Origin: a bacterium
Lineage (GTDB): Bacteria > SZUA-79 > Acidulodesulfobacterales > Acidulodesulfobacteraceae
Direction: 5' to 3'
DNA length: 7,703 bases
Assembly (NCBI GenBank): GCA_021821565.1
Contig: JAKACI010000068.1
Location: 1-7,703, forward strand
Under the pieces are notes generated by a model. It was given only the letters and a program-made list of their open reading frames with translations, was not told where the DNA came from and did not search any database. Of this stretch, positions 1-6,608 are shown in pieces (the stretch's first letter is position 1; every line of letters begins with the position of its first letter). Made by a program: the position numbers and the translations under genes.

Positions 1-419
1 TCAAAGGAGGGGTTAATCTTCAGGCTGTTATGGGTTTTAAGCTTGTTCTTGCAATTCCGGAAGGTTTTAAAGTGAATCAAGTCGTTGAAGATAATTCCAA
101 AAAATATGGAGGTTTTTTTGAAATAACCCATGATACAATAAAAGCTTCCAAAAATGCAGATGTTGTAACTACCGATGTTTTTATAAGCATGGGGCAGGAA
201 AATGACGAAATAAAAATTAATAAACTGAGACCTTATATAATTGACGAATCTGTTATAAGCAGTGCAAAAGACGACGTTATTGTTCTGCATTGTCTGCCTG
301 CTCACAGAAATGAAGAAATTGCCGAAACCGTATTTGAAAGATTTTCAAAAAATATTTTTGATGAAGCTGAAAACAGGCTTCATGTTCAAAAAGCAATAAT
401 GGAAAAAATATTTGTATAA
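1..419 (+). CDS. argF: Ornithine carbamoyltransferase, C-terminal part (5' end outside window)
   Basis: This cytosolic enzyme joins carbamoyl phosphate to ornithine to give citrulline, the sixth step of arginine synthesis. The reading frame is open from base 3, so the gene enters from the left edge and about 139 residues of the C-terminal ornithine-binding domain are visible. The SMGQE loop (bases 186-200) matches the ornithine-binding SMG loop. HCLPAHR (288-308) is the family's catalytic Cys signature. The closing FDEAENRLHVQKA segment is the standard end of the family. These motifs separate it from aspartate carbamoyltransferase. The ATG at base 30 is internal, although an AGGAGG-like string at 5-10 precedes it, because homology continues upstream. 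The first ten or so visible residues match the family poorly, but they lie at the sequence edge. argG follows after 180 bases on the same strand. Confidence 0.95.
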   Translation, partial: KGGVNLQAVMGFKLVLAIPEGFKVNQVVEDNSKKYGGFFEITHDTIKASKNADVVTTDVFISMGQENDEIKINKLRPYIIDESVISSAKDDVIVLHCLPAHRNEEIAETVFERFSKNIFDEAENRLHVQKAIMEKIFV

Positions 420-599
420 TATTTTGGCGAAATATTTATATTTACAATGGTATTTTTATATTTTCCATATTTATAATACTTATTTTTTATGTAATATATT
501 TTATTATATTTAACTTTTAATTTTTATATTATTTTATATTTTATATTTAATTTTTATTTTAATTATTAACTTATTATTAATTATTATAAGGAATAAAAA
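420..599 (+). other. AT-rich spacer between argF and argG
   Basis: This gap of 180 bases is nearly pure A/T. It is T-rich on the + strand, whereas the later spacers are A-rich, and it repeats words such as TTTTTATATT. No open frame, G/C-containing hairpin or convincing ARG-box operator is visible. The only clear functional site is the ribosome-binding TAAGGA at 587-592, seven bases before the argG start. A promoter could sit here, but composition alone produces many TATAAT-like strings, so none is called. Confidence 0.5.
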
Positions 600-1799
600 A
601 TGGCTGAAAATACAAAAAAACCAAAAATTGTTCTTGCTTATTCGGGAGGTCTTGATACTTCGGTTATATTAAAATGGCTTATTAATACATATAATGCCGA
701 GGTTATAGCTTATTGTTCCGACGTAGGGCAAAAAGAAGATTTAGAAGCCGTTAAAGAAAAAGCATTCAAAACAGGCGCCGTAGATGCCGTTATTGAAGAT
801 TTGAAAGAAGAGTTTGCTCAGAATTATATTTTTCCGGCATTAAGAGGAAACGCCCTATATGAAGGGATATATTTGCTCGGAACGTCAATTGCAAGACCTC
901 TGATAGCTAAAAGACAGATTGAACTTGCTTCTGAAATAGGAGCAGACTATGCAGCACACGGAGCTACGGGCAAAGGTAACGATCAGGTTCGTTTTGAACT
1001 TGCTTACGCTGCAATTAATCCTAAAATTAAAGTCATAGCTCCATGGAGGGTATGGGATATATCATCAAGGACGGAGCTTATAGATTATGCAGGCAAAAAC
1101 GGCATTTATGTTCCCGTTACCAGAGAGAAACCTTATTCGAGCGATAGAAATCTTTTTCATATAAGCTATGAAGGAGGCATACTGGAAGATTTAAACAATT
1201 CGCCTGATGAAAGCATGTTTGAAATTACCGTTTCCCCTGCAAATGCTCCGGATAAACCTGAACAAGTTGAAATTTCTTATGAAAACGGAAACCCACTATA
1301 TTTAAACGGACGTCAAGAAACACCGTTTAATATGATAGAAAAATTGAATATTATTGCAGGAAGAAACGCTATAGGAAGGGCAGATGTAGTAGAAACTAGA
1401 ATTACAGGAATGAAATCAAGAGGCATATATGAAACACCCGCGGGGACTTTATTGCAATTTGCCCATAGAGCGCTGGAGGCTATAACATTGACAGGCGAAG
1501 AAATTGAATTAAAGGACGGTCTTTTGTCTAAATATTCAAAACTTATTTATGAAGGAAACTGGTTCAGTCCTGAATTTAAAGCGCTGCAGGCAATGATAGA
1601 TTCAACGCAGCAAAACGTTTTCGGAGTTATAGGATTAGAATTATACAAGGGGAATATGAAAATATTATACAGGAAATCCGATAAAAGCTTATACTCGGAA
1701 TCCATTGTAACGTTTGAAGACGATAAAGGTGCGTATTCTCAACAGGATGCAACCGGTTTTATTAATTTAAAAGCGTTAAGATTCAAATTGAGAAAATAA
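600..1799 (+). CDS. argG: Argininosuccinate synthase
   Basis: This cytosolic enzyme condenses citrulline and aspartate with ATP cleavage to give argininosuccinate, AMP and pyrophosphate. The 399-residue product has the usual family length. The N-type ATP-pyrophosphatase P-loop AYSGGLDTS is at residues 13-21. The HGATGKGNDQVRFE block, which lies in the citrulline/aspartate and nucleotide site, is at 120-133. The KSRGIYETPAG block of the synthetase and multimerisation domain is at 272-282. The start at 600 is fixed by AAGGA at 588-592 with seven bases of spacing, and the P-loop sits at the normal distance from it. All signature motifs are intact, so the enzyme should be active. The gene lies between argF and argH, and the three form the ornithine-to-arginine block, probably in one transcript despite the AT-rich spacers. 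Confidence 0.98.
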   Translation: MAENTKKPKIVLAYSGGLDTSVILKWLINTYNAEVIAYCSDVGQKEDLEAVKEKAFKTGAVDAVIEDLKEEFAQNYIFPALRGNALYEGIYLLGTSIARPLIAKRQIELASEIGADYAAHGATGKGNDQVRFELAYAAINPKIKVIAPWRVWDISSRTELIDYAGKNGIYVPVTREKPYSSDRNLFHISYEGGILEDLNNSPDESMFEITVSPANAPDKPEQVEISYENGNPLYLNGRQETPFNMIEKLNIIAGRNAIGRADVVETRITGMKSRGIYETPAGTLLQFAHRALEAITLTGEEIELKDGLLSKYSKLIYEGNWFSPEFKALQAMIDSTQQNVFGVIGLELYKGNMKILYRKSDKSLYSESIVTFEDDKGAYSQQDATGFINLKALRFKLRK

Positions 1800-1810
1800 A
1801 ATAATAATTA

Positions 1811-1839
1811 AATATTTACTATTAATAGTAATAAATATT
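1811..1839 (+). other. Imperfect A/T hairpin between argG and argH
   Basis: The arm AATATTTACT (1811-1820) can pair with AGTA (1827-1830) and AATATT (1834-1839), leaving a three-base bulge at 1831-1833 and a six-base loop. It lies 12 bases after the argG stop. The stem is almost all A/T with a single G:C pair and has no T-tract, so it is a weak structure. It may attenuate transcription, protect a 3' end, or be a by-product of composition. Confidence 0.25.
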
Positions 1840-1872
1840 ACAATAAACATATAATAATAAAATTTAATAATA

Positions 1873-3060
1873 ATGCCCTTAAAAAAAATAAATAAAGAAA
1901 ACGAAAAGAATAATAAAGAAAATTTTGTCCGCGGCAGATTTAAAGAAGACATATCGGATTTAACAGCTGATTTTACCGCTTCTTTAGATATAGATAAAAA
2001 ATTTGCGGAATTTGATATCGAAGGCAGTTTAGCCCATCTTGAAGCACTATTTAAAGCAGGACTTATCAAAGAAAATGAAAAAGATAAAATAAAAGAGGGT
2101 TTTTTTATTATAAGCAAAGAATTAAAATCAAATAAATTTAATTTTGATAAAAGATATGAAGATATTCATATTAATATTGAAAAAAGACTTATTGAACTTA
2201 TCGGCGCAGCAGGCGAAAAATTGCATACCGGCAGGTCAAGAAACGATCAGGTTTCAGTAGATTTCAGGTTATATGTTAAAAATGAAATAAAAATAATAGG
2301 AAAAGCACTAATCGGTTTGAGAAGCGAACTTGTAAAAAAAGCGCAAGACAATATTGAAACTTTTTTACCGGGATATACGCATTTACAGCATGCCCAGCCT
2401 GTTTCATTAGCTCACCACCTGTTAGCTTATTATGAAATGTTTACAAGAGATTTTATTAAATTAGATAATGCTTATATTTCGGCAGACTGGTTAACACTCG
2501 GAAGCGGCGCTCTTGCCGGAGCCGATTTTAATATAGACAGAGAATTAGAGGCTAAAATATTGGGTTTTAGAAAGATATCTCGAAACAGCATAGATTCTGT
2601 TTCCGATAGAGATTTTGCTATTGAATTTAATTTTGCTTTGTCGATGATAGCTCTCCATTTATCCAGATTTTGTGAGGAATTAATATTATGGAATTCCCAA
2701 GAGTTTGATTTTGTGGATATTAAAGATGAGTTTACAACAGGGTCAAGCATAATGCCGCAAAAGAAAAATCCGGATGTTTTAGAGCTTATAAGAGGAAAAA
2801 CAGGTTCGGTAATATCAGGTTTAATATCCCTTTTTATTATGATGAAGTCTTTGCCTCTCGCATACAATAGAGATATGCAGGAGGATAAAAAGCCCGTTAT
2901 GGATAACTCGGAAACTGTTTATAAATCTTTAGTAATATTTAAGGATATAATTAAAACAATTGAATTCAAAAAGAATAATATGATTTTGCAATTAGACGAT
3001 GACGCAATATATGCAACCGATATGGCTAATTATCTTGTCAATAAAGGTTTTGCCGTTTAG
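1873..3060 (+). CDS. argH: Argininosuccinate lyase, N-terminal and catalytic part, ends early at a frameshift
   Basis: This enzyme splits argininosuccinate into arginine and fumarate. Visible motifs in the 395-residue frame are VRGRF (19-23, the WGGRF-type N-terminal motif with changes), HTGRSRNDQ (118-126), GYTHLQHAQP (167-176, with the catalytic-His region) and GSSIMPQKKNP (290-300, the mobile serine loop and superfamily signature). The frame stops at TAG 3058-3060 after ATDMANYLVNKGFAV. Homologues continue with a PFR...HE..G segment, which is found in the +1 frame (next entry). The normal tetramer needs each subunit's C-terminal helices, so this product alone is truncated by about 90 residues. 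No Shine-Dalgarno site is visible. The ATG at 1873 is the only usable start before VRGRF and gives a Lys/Asn-rich leader of 18 residues. It follows argG by 73 bases. Confidence 0.92.
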   Translation: MPLKKINKENEKNNKENFVRGRFKEDISDLTADFTASLDIDKKFAEFDIEGSLAHLEALFKAGLIKENEKDKIKEGFFIISKELKSNKFNFDKRYEDIHINIEKRLIELIGAAGEKLHTGRSRNDQVSVDFRLYVKNEIKIIGKALIGLRSELVKKAQDNIETFLPGYTHLQHAQPVSLAHHLLAYYEMFTRDFIKLDNAYISADWLTLGSGALAGADFNIDRELEAKILGFRKISRNSIDSVSDRDFAIEFNFALSMIALHLSRFCEELILWNSQEFDFVDIKDEFTTGSSIMPQKKNPDVLELIRGKTGSVISGLISLFIMMKSLPLAYNRDMQEDKKPVMDNSETVYKSLVIFKDIIKTIEFKKNNMILQLDDDAIYATDMANYLVNKGFAV

Positions 3061-3322
3061 AAAATCTCATGAAATAATCGGCAATGTCGTAAGCTATTCT
3101 AAAGATAAAAATAAAAAATTATCAAAAATTAAAATTAATGATTACAAAAAATTTTCCAATCTTTTTGAAAATGATGTTTATGATTTATTTGACGCCAAAC
3201 ATTCTATAAACTCTAAAAAAACTTACGGCAGCACATCATTGAACAGTATTGAAAAGATGATAAATGATTATAATGATGAGATTAAACAAGACGAAAATAA
3301 TAAAATGTTTTTTGCAAAATAA
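3050..3322 (+). pseudogene. argH: Argininosuccinate lyase C-terminal segment in the +1 frame
   Basis: Read from TTG at 3050, the frame gives L-P-F-R-K-S-H-E-I-I-G-N, the conserved stretch that follows the YLV-KG segment in ArgH proteins. It then continues with F-E-N-D-V-Y-D-L-F-D and a TYGSTS block, both typical of the lyase C-terminus (compare the family's NSYGGT). Joined to the upstream frame by removing one base from the T run at 3048-3051, the protein is about 482 residues, a normal ArgH length with a slightly extended N-terminus and a hydrophilic tail. An in-frame ATG at 2999 lies inside the upstream frame and has no ribosome-binding site, so separate translation looks unlikely. The cause may be a real mutation, a sequence error or recoding. 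The assignment to argH is firm; whether full-length protein is made is unknown. Confidence 0.88.
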
Positions 3323-3375
3323 ATTAAAAATAGTTTAAATACTAAAATCACTTAAGATTACTAAATAATTTGGCT

Positions 3376-3401
3376 AACTTAACTAAATAACTTAACTAAA
3401 T
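3376..3401 (+). repeat. 13-base tandem repeat, two exact copies
   Basis: AACTTAACTAAAT occurs at 3376-3388 and again at 3389-3401. The bases that follow (from 3403, AACTTAAATAAT) look like a third, degenerate copy. It lies in the 109-base spacer between the end of argH and the lipoprotein gene, which otherwise shows no motif I can name. Confidence 0.8.
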
Positions 3402-3423
3402 TAACTTAAATAATTTAAATAAA
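3402..3423 (+). repeat. 22-base AT element, copy 1 (upstream of lipoprotein gene)
   Basis: This block begins TAACTTAAATAA and ends TTTAAATAAA. It is identical over 22 bases to 7299-7320 upstream of radA. Here it ends eight bases before the lipoprotein ATG at 3432. Low complexity makes a chance match easier than usual, but both copies sit just before genes that lack a visible Shine-Dalgarno site. Confidence 0.75.
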
Positions 3424-3431
3424 TTTTATGT

Positions 3432-3920
3432 ATGTTATTGATTAATATTGTTAAGAAAAATGATTTAATTTTATTTTTTTTATTAATTCTGTTTATTTTT
3501 TTCTCTGCTTTAATTTTATCTGGATGTGCAAAAACAGGATATCCGCAGGCTCCTACTATTCCGCCGCCTCCAGCTCCGAATGTAATTTCAATCAAAAAAA
3601 ATACAGATAGCCTTGTTGTTATTTACAAATATCAATTTAATCCTGAAGATATTAAAGAATTTTTAATATATGAAAAAAGATTTAAAAATAAAACGAAAAA
3701 AAATCTATCGTGTTCTCAATCAAAACTTGTTTCAATCCAAAATTTGAAATTTGCGGATAAATTTAGACTAAACAAAAAAAAAGGCGGAGACTTATTTTTT
3801 TATAAAATAGATAAATCCGCATTAAAAAAAGGTTATTATTTTATGTTATGTATTAAAAGCAAAAATTATTTTGGCATTAAATCTGCTTTTTCAAATTTTC
3901 TCACTATACGTATTAATTAA
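3432..3920 (+). CDS. Predicted lipoprotein with proline-rich linker
   Basis: The 162-residue product begins with a short basic region, then a very hydrophobic stretch at about residues 12-29, then the lipobox LSGC with Cys32 as the lipidation site. The +2 residue is Ala rather than Asp, which in diderm bacteria favours transfer to the outer membrane. The CAKTGYPQAP start of the mature protein resembles the CGxKGPP start of small lipoproteins that follow argH in some Deltaproteobacteria (recalled, not searched). A PPPPAPN linker leads to a beta-rich C-terminal part of about 110 residues that may be a divergent fibronectin-type-III-like domain; that fold is a guess. No Shine-Dalgarno site is seen, so the start is set by the signal sequence. 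An A9 run at 3774-3782 lies in the coding frame. The next gene starts 15 bases downstream, so they are probably co-transcribed. Specific function unknown. Confidence 0.85.
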   Translation: MLLINIVKKNDLILFFLLILFIFFSALILSGCAKTGYPQAPTIPPPPAPNVISIKKNTDSLVVIYKYQFNPEDIKEFLIYEKRFKNKTKKNLSCSQSKLVSIQNLKFADKFRLNKKKGGDLFFYKIDKSALKKGYYFMLCIKSKNYFGIKSAFSNFLTIRIN

Positions 3921-3935
3921 TATAGAGGAACGTTC

Positions 3936-4925
3936 ATGACATTTAAAGAAAAAATAAGTAAAACAGGTTTTATTTTAAGTCTCGTCATAATCATTATTCT
4001 TGCGATTCTTATTTTTCAAAAGAGATTTATTAAAAACTTCCAAAAAGTTACATTCTCAATAAAATTAATTAAGGTAATCGGGACTAAATACGGTTTAAAA
4101 GGGCCTGCCGATGTATTTTTTCAGGGAAATAAAATTATTTATATTGTAGATTCGGGAAATTCAAGAATTTTGAAGTTTAATATTCTGGGAAAATATATTA
4201 GACAATGGGGATTACAGGGAGGCGCGACAGGCGAATTTATGGTACCTCTTTACGGCGCCGTATATAATTCTAATAAAGGAAATCCGGAGATTTATATTGT
4301 AGATTCAGGCAATTCAAGAATTCAAGTTTTTACGCCCCAAGGGAAATTTATAAAAGAATTCGGCAAATCTAAAAATGCTAAAAAAATGCTTGTTGAGCCT
4401 ACATATATCGGTTTTGCAAACGGCAAGATTTATGTTGCTAATTCAGGAGCTAATGATATCTTAATTTATTTCAAAACAGGTCAATTTTATGAAAAAAAAG
4501 ACCCAAAAAATAAACTTCAACATAATATTTTAAAAAAACCTGTAAGCATTGCATTTTCTAAAAAATATATTTATATTTCAGATTATAAACTTTCAAAGAT
4601 ATTGGTATTTGATAAAGAATTTAATTTGATCGGCACTATAGGGACAAAAGGCGAAAATGGACATAAACTTTTTGAACCCGTCGGCATTGTTTACAAAGGC
4701 GGTTATTTATTTGTTGCAAATTACGGAAGAAGCATAATAACGATTTTTAAGCTTTCAAAAGGATTTAATGTTATCAAATCATATAATTTTGGGACTCCGG
4801 GTATTGGAGGCAGAAACTTTAATGATGAATCAAACATTTCAATATCTAAAAACGGAAAATATCTTGCAGTAGCAGATACTAATAATAATAGAATAATTTT
4901 ATACAGAATTTTTGGTTTAGATTGA
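3936..4925 (+). CDS. Membrane-anchored NHL-repeat six-bladed beta-propeller protein
   Basis: The 329-residue protein has one hydrophobic segment at about residues 11-27, flanked by Lys/Arg on both sides, that should act as an uncleaved signal anchor. Six NHL-type repeats follow, at about 54-82, 101-133, 155-179, 201-226, 247-272 and 298-324. Each carries a form of the [Y/V]-V-A/V-D/N-x-G/N-N-x-R/I-I-x-x-F strand motif, clearest as IYIVDSGNSRI twice and VADTNNNRI at the end. Six repeats would close one propeller, most likely facing the periplasm. NHL propellers usually bind proteins, RNA or small ligands; no catalytic site can be named here. AGAGGAA at 3924-3930, five bases before ATG, fixes the start. 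It lies 15 bases after the lipoprotein gene, which suggests a shared envelope role. The exact partner is not identifiable. Confidence 0.88.
   Translation: MTFKEKISKTGFILSLVIIIILAILIFQKRFIKNFQKVTFSIKLIKVIGTKYGLKGPADVFFQGNKIIYIVDSGNSRILKFNILGKYIRQWGLQGGATGEFMVPLYGAVYNSNKGNPEIYIVDSGNSRIQVFTPQGKFIKEFGKSKNAKKMLVEPTYIGFANGKIYVANSGANDILIYFKTGQFYEKKDPKNKLQHNILKKPVSIAFSKKYIYISDYKLSKILVFDKEFNLIGTIGTKGENGHKLFEPVGIVYKGGYLFVANYGRSIITIFKLSKGFNVIKSYNFGTPGIGGRNFNDESNISISKNGKYLAVADTNNNRIILYRIFGLD
4138..4322 (+). repeat. Internal direct repeat encoding two near-identical propeller blades
   Basis: Bases 4138-4169 and 4291-4322 are 32-base copies with two mismatches by eye, both at third codon positions, and each encodes IYIVDSGNSRI. 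The other four blades have diverged much more. This points to a recent blade duplication or gene conversion, or to strong selection on this strand. Confidence 0.8.
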
Positions 4926-5009
4926 ATTGATAATAAATTTATATAACAATAAAATTGATAAATTTTAATTAAATTATGGTGATTTTTTTATTAAAATAAA
5001 TAAATAAAT

Positions 5010-6131
5010 ATGAAAATAGATGTTGTTATTATAGGCGCCGGTCCTGCAGGAAGTTCTTGCGCTTATGAATTATCAAAGCGGGGTATCGGCAATATACTTA
5101 TAGAAAGAAAGGAAAAACCCGGAACGCCTGTTCAATGCGCCGAATTTATCCCTCTTAATATTAACCAGTATATTGATTTAACCTATAAGCCGGAAGCTAT
5201 TTGTCAGAATGTTGAATATATGGAAGTTGATACTGCAAAAGAAAATTATAAATTTGACGGCAAAGGGTATATACTAAACAGAGATATTTTTGATTATTAT
5301 ATTGCCGAACTTGCAGCAGGCAAAGGAACTAAATTGCTTACGGATACTTTTGCGGAGACGGTAATAGAATCCGAAAATAAATTAATTGTCAGGACCAAGA
5401 CTGATGAGACCAAGACTGATGAGACCAAGACTGATAATAATAATAGAATAGAAATAAATTATAAGTATTTGGTGCTGGCATCGGGAGCAAAAGATTTTAT
5501 AGATTTTAAAGATAAACATAAATTAATACGCAACAAAAGTTATATATACGGTATTCAGATTAAAACCGACCTCTTAAAACGTTTAAATTCTGCGCTGATA
5601 TATTTTAGAAATTACATTCCTTACGGATACGGCTGGGTTTTCCCCAAGCTTAATTTTGCAAATGTAGGAATAGGCATAGAAAAAAATATTAATAATAATA
5701 TTAACTTAAGAAAAGCTTTTGATATTTTTTTGAATGAAATTAAAAATAAAGGTATAATAAGCGGAAAAACAATATCTAAAACATCGGGATTAGTGCCTAT
5801 TTCTGCTTTAAATGACGCTGTATGCGGAAATATTGCGTATTGCGGCGATGCTGCGGGTCTTACGCACCCTATAACAGGAGCGGGCAATTTAAGCGCCGTC
5901 ATTTCGGGAATTCTTCTTGGAGACTTTGTATATGAAAGTTTAAAAACAGGAAGTAATTTATTGGAAGATTATAAAGAAGAACTGTTTTCTATTTTTTACA
6001 AACCGTTATCTAAAGCTAAAGCAAAAAGAAATAATTTTTATACAAAAAGATATGAAGAATTCAGCGCAGATGAACTTGACGATATAGTAAAAAAATCATG
6101 GCCTTCCTTTAACGATTACCACTCGGCATAA
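5010..6131 (+). CDS. Geranylgeranyl-reductase-family FAD-dependent oxidoreductase
   Basis: The 373-residue protein belongs to the PHBH-like flavoprotein fold. It has an N-terminal Rossmann dinucleotide site, VVIIGAGPAGSS with a downstream acidic IERKE (about 5-35). The CAEFIP segment at 43-48 corresponds to the Cys-containing motif common in geranylgeranyl-reductase relatives. YGYGWVFPK (205-213) and GDAAGLTHPITGAGN (279-293, flavin ribityl/pyrophosphate contact) are further family hallmarks. Members reduce isoprenoid double bonds (archaeal lipids, chlorophyll or quinone side chains) or act as digeranylgeranyl-glycerophospholipid or related reductases. No pathway genes lie beside it, so the substrate cannot be named; a menaquinone or polyprenol role is only speculation. 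Residues 129-142 are a TKTDE tandem insertion. No Shine-Dalgarno site is visible in the AAATAAATAAATAT leader, but the Rossmann motif right after the ATG fixes the start. Size is near family norm. Confidence 0.88.
   Translation: MKIDVVIIGAGPAGSSCAYELSKRGIGNILIERKEKPGTPVQCAEFIPLNINQYIDLTYKPEAICQNVEYMEVDTAKENYKFDGKGYILNRDIFDYYIAELAAGKGTKLLTDTFAETVIESENKLIVRTKTDETKTDETKTDNNNRIEINYKYLVLASGAKDFIDFKDKHKLIRNKSYIYGIQIKTDLLKRLNSALIYFRNYIPYGYGWVFPKLNFANVGIGIEKNINNNINLRKAFDIFLNEIKNKGIISGKTISKTSGLVPISALNDAVCGNIAYCGDAAGLTHPITGAGNLSAVISGILLGDFVYESLKTGSNLLEDYKEELFSIFYKPLSKAKAKRNNFYTKRYEEFSADELDDIVKKSWPSFNDYHSA
5393..5435 (+). repeat. 15-base in-frame tandem repeat (TKTDE)
   Basis: GACCAAGACTGATGA occurs at 5393-5407 and 5408-5422, and its first 13 bases again at 5423-5435, with no mismatch. 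The unit length keeps the frame and encodes TKTDE-TKTDE-TKTD followed by an Asn run. It falls between beta strands of the flavoprotein, before the conserved YLVLASGA strand, where a surface loop is expected. The G/C content is higher than in the surroundings. Confidence 0.95.
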
Positions 6132-6145
6132 CGAGCATAACAATA

Positions 6146-6177
6146 AATATATAATAATAATAGTATTATTATATATT
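6146..6177 (+). terminator. All-A/T perfect hairpin after the flavoprotein gene, possible terminator
   Basis: AATATATAATAATA (6146-6159) and its exact reverse complement (6164-6177) form a perfect 14-pair stem with a four-base ATAG loop. It begins 15 bases after the stop codon. It has no G:C pair and no T-tract, so it is not a classic intrinsic terminator. The position and perfect symmetry suggest a 3'-end or bidirectional structure. Low-complexity DNA can produce such symmetry by chance. Confidence 0.35.
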
Positions 6178-6513
6178 GCATATTTAATCCGGTTATAGAA
6201 TTTATAAAATATTGTTTAAATTAATTATGAGCGCTGATATTAACGATAATTATATTCTTTAAGTAAATAATTACCCAAAATTGCCGACGGCGCTTGCAAA
6301 AAAACATTCAGGTATTCGTGAACGATAATATCTATTTATGCTATGGCAATTACATTTTTATCCGTTTATAAAAAATAGCTATATGCATTTCATACGGTAT
6401 TTGTATACTCTTGATGTTAATTTAAAATTTTATATCGCTTGATTAATACGCATATTTAATATATCTTTAGCGTAAATTTTAGTATATAATAAAATAATAT
6501 ATCAAATGTTTAA

Positions 6514-6543
6514 TTGAATTGAACTAATTGTGTATTGCATAAT
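6514..6543 (+). promoter_or_regulatory. Possible sigma-70-type promoter for the RpiB-like gene
   Basis: TTGAAT at 6514-6519 and CATAAT at 6538-6543 are separated by 18 bases, matching four and five of six consensus positions. It would place a transcript start about 65-70 bases before the ATG. In DNA this AT-rich such matches are common, so this is tentative. Confidence 0.25.
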
Positions 6544-6600
6544 AAAATTACCCATTATTGCAAAATAAATTAGTAATTTTTTATTATTATTATTAACAAT

Positions 6601-6608
6601 AAGGAGGT
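6601..6608 (+). promoter_or_regulatory. Strong Shine-Dalgarno site of the RpiB-like gene
   Basis: AAGGAGGT with nine bases to the ATG at 6618 is the strongest ribosome-binding site in the window. It chooses 6618 over the in-frame ATG at 6630 and implies efficient translation. Confidence 0.9.

Noticed and set aside
5..32. AGGAGG plus ATG at 30 as a translation start
   Set aside because: The string falls within in-frame argF codons (K-G-G), and the family sequence extends well upstream of this ATG.
1776..2117. Minus-strand open frame of 113 codons over the argG end and argH start
   Set aside because: It lies opposite clear argG/argH coding sequence, and its hydrophobic, Phe/Ser/Ile-rich product is what the antisense of Lys-rich coding DNA gives.
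2472..2867. Minus-strand open frame of 131 codons inside argH
   Set aside because: It is fully antisense to the conserved catalytic part of argininosuccinate lyase, with no ribosome-binding site or recognisable domain.
2999..3322. Separate 107-codon gene starting at ATG 2999
   Set aside because: From 3050 on it is ArgH C-terminus. The first 17 codons overlap argH coding out of frame and there is no ribosome-binding site, so it is treated as the frameshifted end of argH.
3401..3595. Minus-strand open frame of 64 codons
   Set aside because: It is antisense to the lipoprotein signal region; the Gly-rich stretch is the complement of the Pro codons.
4951..4990. Hairpin AAAATT-GATA-AATTTT (4951-4966) followed by a T7 run as terminator between the NHL and flavoprotein genes
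   Set aside because: The stem has only six A/T pairs and the T run lies about 17 bases away, so the geometry does not fit an intrinsic terminator.
5621..5902. Minus-strand open frame of 93 codons
   Set aside because: It is antisense to the conserved part of the flavoprotein and has no family features.
6285..6315. GCCG-A-CGGC as a stem in the long spacer
   Set aside because: The arms leave a one-base loop, which cannot fold, and the wider TTGC/GCAA pairing is only four pairs.
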